From assembly GCA_973895155.1 (NCBI GenBank), contig OZ316898.1, positions 15,190,001 to 15,254,000 of the forward strand: 64,000 nt of DNA. Reading direction: 5' to 3'. This stretch comes from Marsupella aquatica. Its lineage: Eukaryota; Marchantiophyta. The translations under genes and the position numbers were made by a program. Positions within the stretch are counted from its first letter, which is position 1; every line of letters begins with the position of its first letter. Positions 21,470 to 31,833 of this stretch are shown here, piece by piece. The notes below the pieces were generated by a model, which saw nothing but the letters and a program-made list of their open reading frames with translations, ran no database searches and was not told where the DNA came from.

Positions 21470-21925
21470 CAGCATTTAATTAAGGAGAGGAGGGGGAGCA
21501 AGTACAAGCCGGGAGTCGAGAGGAGAAGGCACGGAGGCCTATGAAGCATTAAAGAGGAGGGAGGGGGGAGCCGAGTACCAGCCACGGAGGGGAGGGGGAA
21601 GCGCAAGGAGGGCACAAAGCCCTATGAGGAATTAAAAGAGGGGGAGAGAGGGAGTACATACGACTCCCTTCTCAGGAGTCCTACAGGGCACGAAGCCCAC
21701 TTAGCAGCATTCAAGAGGAGAGGGGGAGTTGAAGCGAAAGCAGGGCACGAGGCCCTAGGCAGCTCTGAAGCATTTAAGAGGAGGGGGGGGCAGTACATTC
21801 GAACTCCCTCACACGGGAGTCTTTTGCCAGGGCACGAGGCCCAAATTGCATTGAAGGAGAGGAGGGGGGGAGTTCGTAGCCCCTTTTCGGGAGCACATAA
21901 GGTGGGGCACGAAGCCCTATGGAGG
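21470..21925 (+). repeat. Leader of element A with repeated hairpin and polypurine modules
   Basis: About five or six irregular modules of 70-100 bp combine a purine tract (such as AAGAGGAGAGGGGGAG) with a small hairpin GGGCACGARGCCC. Clear hairpins lie at 21686-21698, 21743-21755, 21830-21842 and 21905-21917, with diverged ones near 21617 and 21530. Two longer inverted repeats (ACTCCC...GGGAGT type) lie at about 21662-21680 and 21802-21821. Confidence 0.75.
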
Positions 21926-21929
21926 GCTC

Positions 21930-23819
21930 ATGCCATTAAGAGGGCCCGGTTTCTTTGCCCCCTCGCGACGTCTTTTCTCCTCTTTCCGGCCACCTACGAG
22001 CTTGCCTCGGCTATTTGCGGGCCACTTGGAGGTAGTTTGTTTTGCCAAATTCCCCGAGAGGAAGCAGCTACGACAGCAGGCCACTCATCCTACTCCTACT
22101 TCCACTCCCCCACCAGCTAGGAAGGCTCCTACTACATCAGTTGCTCCTCCTTCCAGTGGCAAAGCATCTAGTGCTAACAAATTGCCCAAGCAGCAACAGA
22201 AGCAACCAGCTCAGAAGGAGGCTCACAACGCACAGGCAACTCAACTCCAGTCTCTGACTCATGAGGTTGAGTCCCTACGTGCCCAATTTGCCAACATCAA
22301 AGGCAAGTCCACTGCCTCTGCTGGTCCTTCTCAACCGGCTGGTCACGTGCAACCCATCCCTGGCCCAGGCACCACTGACAGTTTAGCACCTCTACCCTGC
22401 TCTTTCTATGGCTTGCCATTTGATGCTCATATGGGTGAGTGTGTGCTGTCCTCTGCTACACAGCCTGGCCTTGCAGTAGAATTTTCAGATTCATTCTGCC
22501 CTTCCTATTTTGCTTACCAGCAGGCCAGTACTGCCTCCCGTATTGCTTCCACACGCCGCATTGTACAGGCTGATGGTCTTGCTGCTAGTCCTATGACTAG
22601 AGCCAGGGGAGCTCGGGCTGTCATGCCCCAATCTTTTCAGCCACTCACACTTGCTGAAGAGTGCACCTTGTTGGCGAGGGGGGAGGGAGCTGCAGCTACA
22701 TCCATTCCACCACTAGGTGTTGCTGACATTTCACAGGGAGCTGTTTTTCTTGAGCTGCTTGAGCATTTCACCTCCGGTATGGCACAAAGGATTCTTACCA
22801 CTCCACTTTTCAGTTGCCATGATTTACAGCTGGATGCTAGAGTTGTCATCAGAGCGCTCGAGGGTTCACTGCATTCTTCATCAGCCCCTGTGACACCGGT
22901 TTTGGAGGTCCAATCTCATGTACATACTGGACCTTCTTCTTCTCCATCACATGTTTCCACTGGTTTGGCTGCCCCAGTACCGATTGCTGCTGATTGTGTG
23001 ACCAGAGCTACACTTGATTCTGGTCATGCTGCTCCATCTTTCCTGGCTATGCTGTTGAGTGGGAAGACCGTGGACACTAACTCCCTTCACAAGGTACCTC
23101 ATCATTTGCCAAAAGTGGTGCCTAGTGACAGGACTTTAGTTTCCACCACCATTGCCATTGTTGACAACAGGAATTCAGCAGTTAAGTTGGAGGGTCACAC
23201 TCCTCAGGTGGTCATGCTAGACACAGGCGCTCAACCAGTGATCTTGGGCATTCAGTTTGCCAAGAAGATGGGACTGCTGACTGATCATTTACAGCAATCC
23301 AAGTGGCACATTCGGACTGCTAGTGGCACTGTGGAGGATGTGCTGGGTGAGAGTTCTACTTTACTCACTCTCACTTTTAATGGAGGTACAGATCAGGAAC
23401 TGCATTTCCCAGTCAGATGTTTGGTTACCAATGCCACTACGTATGATGTGCTCATTGGCCAGGAGGCTTTGTTCCCACCAGGTTTTACCATTGACAACTG
23501 GCATGAGCATGCATACTACAGAGTCGATTGGCATACGGATGGCTCACACTTGGGCTACATTCCACTTGATTTGCATGGTGCCCATACTCCTATGGCTCAC
23601 CACTGTGTGTTGAAAGCAGTGCACACAGCTACCTATGTTAACCACCCATTGCAGGATTGGATTGAGGAGGATGATGATGAGGTGGCTACTGCACATGCTG
23701 CTGCACGTATAGCAGCACTTTCCAGCAACGTGGATCATCAACCAGAGGTGGTACAACGGTTCCAAGCAGCCCATGGACCTTTGATGGCTGCATTGCACAA
23801 ATTTGAGGACCTTGGGTAG
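21930..23819 (+). pseudogene. Element A: coiled-coil and aspartic protease region
   Basis: This is the 5' part of the element's polyprotein, 629 codons from the ATG at 21930 to a TAG at 23817. It opens with basic and Pro/Thr/Lys/Gln-rich sequence, then a coiled coil (LQSLTHEVESLRAQFANIKG). The retroviral-type protease site VMLDTGAQPVILG follows near residue 430, then YDVLIGQEAL. Element B has a gag domain and two zinc knuckles upstream of the equivalent coiled coil; these are missing here, so A has probably lost gag. The reading frame continues in phase past the TAG into the methyltransferase, so I treat the stop as a mutation within one long gag-pol frame. Confidence 0.82.
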
Positions 23820-24850
23820 CATAATGGACAACCAATAGCCCCAATCTTGAGCGCACCAGTTACATGGACTCCTCCTTCAGATGGCCTTACATTGCTTGAG
23901 CTTTTTGGTGGCATTTCTACAGGCCTGGAAGCTCTCCTACAGTCTGGCATGGTGGTGAAGTAGTACATCTATGTGGATATTGATCCAGGTGCAAGGCAAG
24001 TGGCTGAATCCCGTCTGCTGGAATTTTCAGAGCGATTTCCTCAGCAATTTCCACACAGTGCATGGACGTCTGCATTTTCTTTCTTTCCTCCAGATATCCA
24101 GCTTGTCCAGCACCGGCACTTAACCCTTCTTGGCTCCCTTGATTTGATCATAGCTGGTTGGGAATGCCAAGGGTTTTCAGCTGCTGGTCACGGTGCTGGA
24201 CTGCATGATTCTCGTTCTGGCCTTTTCACAGCATTGGTTCAGATTCTCACCTGGGCTCAATCCCTTTATCCTGCTGTTGGTTATATCATTGAGAATACTC
24301 TATCTTAGTTTGACCAGCGTCCACAGGTCAAAGAGGATTTTAGTGTGGTCCAGCACTACTTGGGACCACCCCTTCTCATTGATGCAGTGCACTGTGATTC
24401 TTATGCACATCGTCTTCGTAACTTTTGGACTAACCTTGCACCACCTTCCTTGCTGGAGATGGCTCTTCACCACACATCCAGGGACACTAACCTTACAGTG
24501 GACCAGATTTTGGATCCTGACAGTTCTTGCCAACCAGTTACACGGCAAGAGCCAGCACCTTGGTATCCAGCTAATACCATTGGACAACCCCGTGCTGCTT
24601 GGCCTACATTTGTGTCCTTTCCAGGTGCACATGCTTTTCAGGGTGATGGTCCTGGGCTGGTTTATCGACATTCTACCGGTACATGGGATGAACCTAGTCC
24701 TGAGGAGAGAGAACGGGCTATGGGCTTCCAACCCGGTACTACAGGTCACACCAAAATCACCAGGCTGGCCAGGAATGCTTTACTTGGCCGGGTAATGGAT
24801 CTCAATGCTCTCACTTGGCTTCTGGTCACTTGCATCCTTTTTCAGATGTA
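23820..24850 (+). pseudogene. Element A: C5-cytosine DNA methyltransferase domain
   Basis: Domain motifs appear in the canonical order. Motif I is LLELFGGISTGLEAL (about 23890-23935). Motif II is YVDIDPGAR. Motif IV is DLIIAGWECQGFSAAG, with the catalytic Cys codon at 24165-24167. Motif VI is IIENTLS (24291). Motif VIII is AHRLRNFWTNL (about 24405-24440). Motif IX/X is MGFQPGTTGH, then LLGRVMDLNALTW (to about 24830). The residue before the Cys is Glu instead of the usual Pro. The HRxRxFWxNL form of motif VIII is reminiscent of DNMT3-type enzymes. TAG codons at 23961 and 24306 break it. It lies in the same frame as protease and RT, so it is part of the element's polyprotein and not a host insertion. 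Its likely role is to methylate element DNA; that is inference. Confidence 0.9.
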
Positions 24851-25159
24851 CATTCCTCCAGCATTAGGAGCTCCAGCCTTACCACTCCACAGTGCTGCTG
24901 CATGGCATCCAGACCAGGTGCACTTACCTCTGTCCAACACTCACCACTTCAGTCCAAGTGTTGGGGGGGAGGAGGTCCCTTGTAATGTGGCTGACATTAT
25001 TTCTGAGTTTCATGGTGTGGACCACTTCAGATCAGCAGGTACAACAGGCCTTGGAGAGGCCTCATTACCTTATCAGCAGCATGCTAGCAGCTTGGACAGT
25101 GGAGAGGCTGGCACTTCTGGCTCTTCAAGCACGAGTACATCAGGTCCTATTCCTAGTGT

Positions 25160-26640
25160 TGCCAACTACACATTTATCATGGGCAACCACCTGAGTAAAA
25201 GACAGAAGGACCAGCTGCTGAATTTGCTCCTCAAGCATGAGAATGTGTTTGCTTTCTCTATGAAGGACTTGGGTAAGTGCAAGACTATGCAGTTCTCCAT
25301 TGAGTTGGCTGATGAAACACCTATCTTCAGGCGGAGACACCGTTTGAGTAAGCATGAGTGGCAGCTGGTGGATGAGAGGTGCCAAGAGCTCTATGAAGCT
25401 AGTCTTATTCAGCCATCTACATCAGATTTTGCAGCAGCTACAGTGATGCCAGCAAAGAAGGATTCCAGTGGATTGTGGACAGAGAAGTGCATGTGTGGGG
25501 ACTACAGGCCATTGAACCTGGTCACACCCCAGGACAGGTACCCCATGCCACGGCCAGAGGAGCTATTTGACAGTATTGGAGACTCAAACATCTTCACTCT
25601 TGTGGATCTAAGGCAAGGCTTCAACCAGATTTTGCTGCTTGCAAAGGATCGCAAGAAAACAGCTTTCCATGGTAGTAACCAACTATGGGAGTGGTTGGTG
25701 ATGCCATTTGGCTTGAAGAATGCGCCCATATTCTTTCAAAGAGTCATGGACCAGGTTCTTCAAGGTGCTGAGTTTCTGAAATGCTACATTGATGATGTGT
25801 TGGTCCACAGCAAAGGATTTGACCAGCATCTACTTGACCTTGAGGAGCTATTCATGAGGCTTAAGAAGGTGAACCTAAAGATACACCCCAAGAAGTGTGA
25901 ATTTGCTGTCAGATCAGTAGTATACCTTGGGCATCGCATTCTTCCAAATGGAACCATGGCTCACTGGGCCAAGGTGGTATCCATCTTGGAAATGCCCACT
26001 CCTACCGATGTTCACACTTTGAGGAGCTTTATTGGGTTGTGCAATTACTACCGGATCTACATCAAAGATTTCAGTATCATTGCACACCCATTGTACTCTT
26101 TGTTGAAAAAGAATGTGCCTTGGACATGGAGTACAGATGCTGAGGCAGCATTTGCCACTTTGAAGGAGAAGCTCTCAGAATACCCAGTGCTAAGAAGACC
26201 TGATTTCAGCAAGGTCTTTGTGCTACACACAGATTGGAGTGCCCTTGGGATTGGTGCCATTCTGGGCCAGCATGATGAGGAAGGTAAAGAGTACGTCATT
26301 GCCTATGCATCCAGGAGCAACAATCAGGCAGAGAGTCATTATTCTTCTTATGAGGGTGAATGCCTTGCTGTTGTGTGGGTTGTCATACATTACAGGCCCT
26401 ACCTCTATGGGACCAGGTTTGTTCTCTACACCGACCACCAACCCTTGAAGTGGTTGATGACCAACGACAAGCTTACTGGCAAGCTTGCTCGTTGGGCACT
26501 CATACTCCAGGAGTATGATTTTGAGGTAATTCATAGGCCTGGTGTGACACATCAAAATGCTGACACTATGTCCCGCAGCCCTTTGATTGCCTCTGATGAT
26601 CCCTCAGATGCACGGCAGGATTTTGACCAGGTTTCCATCC
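25160..26640 (+). pseudogene. Element A: reverse transcriptase and RNase H
   Basis: RT opens with the MKDLGKC/IELADETPIFRRRHR stretch. It has the gypsy motifs VMPAKKDSSG, MCGDYRPLN, LVDLRQGFNQI, MPFGLKNAP and the active site YIDD (about 25785-25796). RNase H has VLHTDWSALGIGAILGQ, YASRSNNQAE, YEGECLAVVW and YTDHQPLKWL. This stretch lies in one uninterrupted frame running from 24309 to past 27000. Order and motifs place it in Ty3/gypsy. Confidence 0.95.
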
Positions 26641-27998
26641 TGCCTACATTTCATGCATCTACCTATCTTGCTTTGCTGCCATGCTACATTGTTGACCAAC
26701 CTGTGGTGGACATATGGGAGGACAGCGACACTCTTAGATTTTTGCAGGATGGGGAGTACCCCACCCATGTTACTGCTGCCCAGAGAGACCGAATTCAGCA
26801 AAGGTCCAAGCGCTACTTGTGGAAGGGAGATCATCTTGTGCGCTGCTTGCCAGACAGGGAAGTGGTGGTTCCACCCATTCATGAGAGGGTTGGCCTTATC
26901 CGTAAAGTACATTCTGAGCTTGGTCATTTTGGTGTTAAGAGGACTTATAGCCTCTTGGTCCCCCATTATCATTGGAGAGGCATGCATGGCCAGGTTCGAG
27001 ATGTTATTTCCCGGTGTGAGCAGTGTGATAGGGTAAGGACTTCTTTCACATCTCGGCAACCCACACTTCATCCACTCCCTATTCAGGGCATGTTTATCGC
27101 TGGTCATGTGATTTGGCTGGAGAATTACCCCTCACATCTCGGGGTAATCTCTACATCATGATCATGATAGAGCATTTCTCCAAGTGGATAGAACTTGTGG
27201 CATTGCTGGATAAGACCTCCCGTAGCACCAGCCAGGCATTCCTACAACAAGTTCTCAGCCGCTTTGGAGCTTGTGCAGAATGTCTCACTGACCAGGGATC
27301 AGAGTTCAGAGGAGAGTTCCAGGAGCTGCTTGATCAGGCCCTCATTGATCATCACCGGACATCATGAGATCACCCACAGGCAGATGGCTTGGCAGAGCGC
27401 ATGGTTCAGACATGCAAGAAGGGTCTCCGGAAGATCTGCCTCACCAAAAACAAGGAGGATTGGGACCTGACCTTACCCTACATTGCCATGGGGTATATGA
27501 TGTCCAGACATGCATCACTGTCTAACTTTTCTCCCTACTTCTTGTTGTTTGGTCGTCACCCAATTCCACCTTCTGCTATTGCTGCTCACATGCTTCAGGT
27601 GGTGGACTTGGATTCAGCTGTGACTTGGTCTGATGTGATCTCTGAGAGGGCTGCCCTATTCAGGAGGGTTATGCCCATGGCCTTGGAGAATTTGGCCATT
27701 GCATAGCACAGGGACACACTGCGTTATGCACACACACGAGGGGGCACTTTTCAGCCCAAGGTCAGGAAGTTTGATGTGGGAGATTTTGTGTACTTGCAGC
27801 GGCAAGCTAACGACACCCTGGACACCTCTACCAGTCGTACTATTCTTAGGGTTAAAGCTATTCGACCGTCTGGAGTGCTAGAGTTACAAGGGGCAGATGG
27901 GCGCACAATTGCTGACAATGCCAAGAACTGCGCCCCTTGTCATCTGCCTAACCTAGATCCCACCATTGTGACTTCTACTTGGATTCCACCTGTGGACT
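26641..27998 (+). pseudogene. Element A: DDE integrase
   Basis: The zinc-binding HHCC motif is HSELGHFGVKRTY ... CEQCDRV (about 26905-27035). The catalytic core follows: CDLAGELP with the first Asp, LTDQGSEFRGEF with the second, and the Glu in DGLAERMVQ. One base is missing near 27093 (in a TTT run), which throws the first frame into a stop at 27159-27161. The true coding continues in the next frame from about 27094. TGA at 27365 (where CGA would fit) and TAG at 27704 (where element B has Gln) also break it. This is a DDE enzyme; I see no tyrosine recombinase. Confidence 0.92.
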
Positions 27999-28158
27999 AC
28001 CCTTGCAAGGTGTGTTTGCGAATTGATGATGCTGACCAGATGCTGCTGTGTGACAATTGCAATGAAGGGTACCATCTTTTCTGCCTTCGGCCTGAACTTA
28101 CCCAGGTGCCAGAAGGGTTATGGTTTTGCCCTTCTTGTGCTCCACGTGCTACCTGAAT
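27999..28158 (+). pseudogene. Element A: C-terminal PHD finger
   Basis: A complete C4-H-C3 zinc finger ends the integrase polyprotein: CKVC, eleven residues, CDNC, GYHLFC, then FCPSC, and stop. PHD fingers read histone H3 tails. The D/E-rich stretch before CDNC and the VPEGLWFC ending are typical of H3-binding fingers. It sits where chromoviruses carry a chromodomain, so the likely role is to guide integration to particular chromatin. That role is inference. All eight zinc ligands are intact here. Confidence 0.9.
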
Positions 28159-28186
28159 TTTCTTCAGCCCTCCTTTTGGCTATGGT

Positions 28187-28195
28187 CTGGGGGGG
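28187..28195 (+). promoter_or_regulatory. Probable polypurine tract of element A
   Basis: CTGGGGGGG ends directly at the start of block Y1 (28196). In an ordinary element this tract would abut the 3' LTR, so its position before Y1 bears on the unusual terminal layout. Confidence 0.6.
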
Positions 28196-28371
28196 ATACA
28201 GAGGTTTACACTTCCACTACGTACATACCACTTCATTTGCTTTTTCTTGACACTTGTGAATGTGATTGGACTTTTTCTATGCATGTTGGTTGCTAGCAGC
28301 TTGCACATATGCCTTGCCGGTGACTTGTATGTTTTTGATACACTATGGCTACGATACTATATGCCACGACA
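28196..28371 (+). repeat. Terminal block Y1 of element A
   Basis: 176 bp, ending CCACGACA, nearly identical to 28733-28908. It is followed by two bases (AC) and then X2. Confidence 0.88.
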
Positions 28372-28373
28372 AC

Positions 28374-28732
28374 TGTCATGCCGAGGGACAGTGCCTCTTA
28401 TGCACATCGGCATGTCCCTCGCCTGCCCGCTAGGTATGTAGTTAGGGCTAGTGTACTACCTGAGTTAGCGACATGTTCTTGTAGCAAGTCTGGGCCGTTC
28501 TTGAAGCAAATGTGCTTGTTAGTGTGACGCCAGGACTTTGCTTGCTTAGGGCATGTCTTTCTTTGTTTTCTTTTCAGTTCTTCTTGAATCGCTGTTGACA
28601 GAGCTCAAACAGTGCTCGTCAGTTCCGTACACGGGATTCACACAGTGATTCGTTAGATGCTCCCGGCCGATCTTGGCATCCTGCCGGTTTTCGATTCGAT
28701 TTCCGTACAATTGTTTCTCTTACGCCTTTTAT
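28374..28732 (+). repeat. Terminal block X2 of element A
   Basis: It starts TGTCATGCCGAGGGAC and is about 97% identical to X1 at 20635-20992. Confidence 0.9.
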
Positions 28733-28908
28733 ATACAGAGGTTTACACCTCCACTACGTACATACCACTTCATTTGCTTTTTCTTGGCACTTGTGAATGT
28801 GATTGGACTTTTTCTATGCATGTTGGTTGCTAGCAGCTTGCACATATGCCTTGCCGGTGACTTGTATGTTTTTGATACACTATGGCTACGATACTATATG
28901 TCACGACA
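28733..28908 (+). repeat. Terminal block Y2 of element A
   Basis: 176 bp, ending GTCACGACA at the 3' border of the element. The AACT duplication follows. Confidence 0.88.
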
Positions 28909-28912
28909 AACT

Positions 28913-31560
28913 TACCAAGACAACCATAATTAACATCAATCACAAAACAAGCTGCAATGTGAACTATTGTTTAATGTGTGGGCAGCTTAATTGCCCACTT
29001 CAGCAAAACGGTGATCGATTTCCTTCACATTATCGAAGGGATACTGGATGCATTCATGTTGCATCGAAAATAATCACTTTTCAATTCCTACATGCAGATA
29101 GACAAAGAGAGAGAAGTCATCGGTGTCATCAAATCACTAACCTTGCATAATTGTTTAAGACAAAATTTCATGGAAACAAATTTCCAATTGTGGAATTCAG
29201 AATGGATAGAAAGTTAGAAAATTTTAGAAATTCATGACCAATTTAGTACTTATAAAATCTCCCAATGTCACACTCATTAGAAAGCTAGAGAACATTGGAA
29301 ACTTATAATCTCCTCATAACTCAACTAAATCTATCAATGTTAAGTTCATTAAACAACTAAAGAAATTCTAAAATTCATAATCTCCTTAGTACTCGATAAA
29401 ATCTATCAATTTTAGGTTTATTCTCATGGAAGGGGTCAACATTTCAGGGGTTGTACAACAAAATTTCTATTCACATTAGAGATTACAAAATCTCAGGTAA
29501 AATCTATTTTTCAAATTGTTTACTCAATTCTTATCGAATGGTGACAATTCTGAGCTCATCACGACCGTCTCTTCAAGATCTTTCCAACGCCATATTATAC
29601 GTGAGTTTTCATTATGATTTGACTCAACAATGTCAAATCAAAAATTATTGTCAGGAAAATTTTATGTTTCATTCTTTTTATCTTTTTATCTTTTGATTTG
29701 CATGTCAATTTTTTACATTCCTTTTTATGGTATGACGTCCTAGTTTTTACAGCAAAGTTGCCACAAACACGAATGTAGAAGTTAATTTTATCCAAAAACA
29801 AGTCCCTTCCTGTTTGTGACATGTCATGATGATGTGGCACACTATGGAACCAGGAATTTTGGAAAGGACCTCTAATGGGGGTCCGTAATGAAAAATCTGC
29901 ACATCCCGGGGAAGAGAGTCTTTTGAAAAAGCAATAATTAAACGGAATACATTATTGACAGGACATGCTGTTGTGATATCCGATCTGAATGGTACATACC
30001 GGTTTTTAAATGCATAGTCTTTAGACTGATAAAACAATATACCTTTTATTTTGACAAAATGTGACAATATGGTTTGGGCCAGTTTTCAGCTCCCATTTCA
30101 AGCTGAACTTTACTTTAGCGAAAAAGAGCTACGCTACCTCCATGAGCCTCCCAGTCCCTGTACATTTTGGTCAATCCTTCCCTAAATTGTACATTCCTGC
30201 CCAAAAGGAAATCCCATACTCTACTAGTGCAATTTTTGCTCCATGGAAGAATGATAAAATGCCATGCATTAGAAAATTTAAACCAATGGAATTAGGAGCT
30301 TACTGGTAAGTGTTCATGTACACTTATCAAGATTATGCACTTATATAGTTGTGAGTTATCCAAAAAGTGCAAACTCATGGAGGAAACGTGAAGACGCAAC
30401 GCCATGCAGTTAGCTAGAATTTGCACTTAAGTAATGTGCAATTATAGAGGGATGATCGTATTCCAATAAACGACAGCAAGATCCGCTAACCTTCTTGGCA
30501 AACAGAGTTTATGTTGTACAGAGCGGTAACTTTCTGCCCGTGAATTTACCGAACTACACTATCACGTATCAAACAACCAGAGGGCTTTAATCATCGGCGT
30601 AAATCCTGTCAGGATAAGAGGTTACCGGTGTGTAACCATTTCTACAGGGGCTTGTTATAGTCATAATCTGGTGTCCTAAAACTTTGAGTAGATAACCTCT
30701 TTCCGGGCAGGAGTTACGTAAGCTAATGCAGGGCAGGGTTGGGGTTATAGACTGTAACTTGTTCCCAGAATATTCAAAGAAGCTTCCCGACTGCCGCAGG
30801 TCAGTTTGGGCTGGGGTTATAGACTGTAACTTGTTCCCAGAATATTCAAAGAAGCTTCCCGACTGCCGCAAGTCAGTTTCTTTTCATATTCTGGACGCAA
30901 GGGTTGTAACCCTGCGCCCAGACCTGTGCATTACCCTGTGCATTACCCTATACGTAATTGTGCAACTTACCCACAACTCCACAACCCCGGGGAGGAGGAT
31001 AGGTTCGCGGACGGCATCGCTACGGTTCGCAAATGACACCTTAAAGTTCCCAAAGAGCCTGCTAGAGAGGCTCGGGACGAAAATTTTGCCGCGGAAAGTA
31101 CTCTCTCTGTTCCTCCTTCGCCGGCACGCTCACGTCCCGCTCGCAAACCGGTTGAGGTGCCGGCTTGAATGCTTGATACTTCCCGGCGACCGGGCCACAG
31201 AGTGTCCGGAGTCGGGACGAAAGATCACCCCTGATCACTAAATCACTAAAACCTTACTGGTCGACGTCAAGCGAACGGTGATAATTATTCGTCGTTGCGA
31301 AGTGTACTGTGATGGGGCCCACAAGGCCGGAAAGGCAGGCGCATCGTGACCATCAGTATTGAAAATCGACGATGAATATCAGTGAATCATCGCTAATATA
31401 AAATAGTAGTGAATAAAGTATGTCAATCCTCTGGGTTGTATATTGGATAATTGGAAGGGTGCTGAGGCATTGGTCAGATCTCCGGTTCAAGAGCCGGGGA
31501 GACGGGATAACGAATAAGGGACGAAGGGCCGTCAGATCACAATCTGGGGGGATCGGACAG
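28913..31560. other. AT-rich intergenic region upstream of LHCB4
   Basis: No gene recognised. Between about 29200 and 29430 there are imperfect repeats of roughly 85 bp built on ATAATCTCCT and AAATCTATCAAT. A tandem duplication at 30741-30879 is listed separately. Confidence 0.5.
30741..30879 (+). repeat. Tandem duplication, 72-bp period
   Basis: A 67-bp unit starting GGGGTTATAGACTGTAAC occurs at 30741-30807 and 30813-30879 with one mismatch, separated by five bases. Confidence 0.92.
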
Positions 31561-31833
31561 TCGGTGAAAGGAAAGATTGGCTCGGCCAATGGGTGGCCTG
31601 TAAGGCATGTATCCTATCTATCTCCGTGGGATGGGCCATGCATCTGGCGGAGGGGTTTCATTGGGGTTCGAGTTTTCTCGACTTTCATGCCTTCGGTAGA
31701 AATCAAGAGAAGACTGATCCATTCTTCCTCGGAGCCCGTCACACCTTCGTAGAAATTGGAAGGGTTGTGGAGGAATTGAGAAGGGAATTGAGTTTCTCCG
31801 TAACGCTGCAGTAGCTGTTCGCAGGTATCGAAA
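31561..31833 (+). promoter_or_regulatory. Likely LHCB4 promoter and 5' UTR
   Basis: Just upstream of the LHCB4 start is GGCCAATGGG (CCAAT-box type, about 31583-31592), followed by CCTATCTATC (GATA-type elements on the other strand). Both are common in light-regulated antenna promoters. No clear TATA box or start site can be fixed by eye. Confidence 0.35.

Larger units (their letters stand above)
20631..28912 (+). mobile_element. Gypsy-type element A with methyltransferase, PHD finger and split direct repeats
   Basis: The element spans 20635-28908 with termini TGTC...GACA and the 4-bp duplication AACT (20631-20634 and 28909-28912). The 5' end is block X (20635-20992) only. The 3' end is Y1 (28196-28371), two bases AC, X2 (28374-28732), Y2 (28733-28908). 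The two X copies differ at roughly ten positions in about 358, so the insertion is older than the copia elements. The coding order is coiled-coil/protease, C5-methyltransferase, RT, RNase H, DDE integrase, PHD finger. No gag core or zinc knuckle is present, unlike element B. The frame is interrupted by TAG at 23817, 23961, 24306 and 27704, TGA at 27365, and a one-base loss near 27093. Confidence 0.88.

Noticed and set aside
20635-28908. Element A as a DIRS/PAT element
   Set aside because: The split repeats fit, but integrase has HHCC and DDE motifs, no tyrosine recombinase is visible, and a 4-bp target duplication is present.
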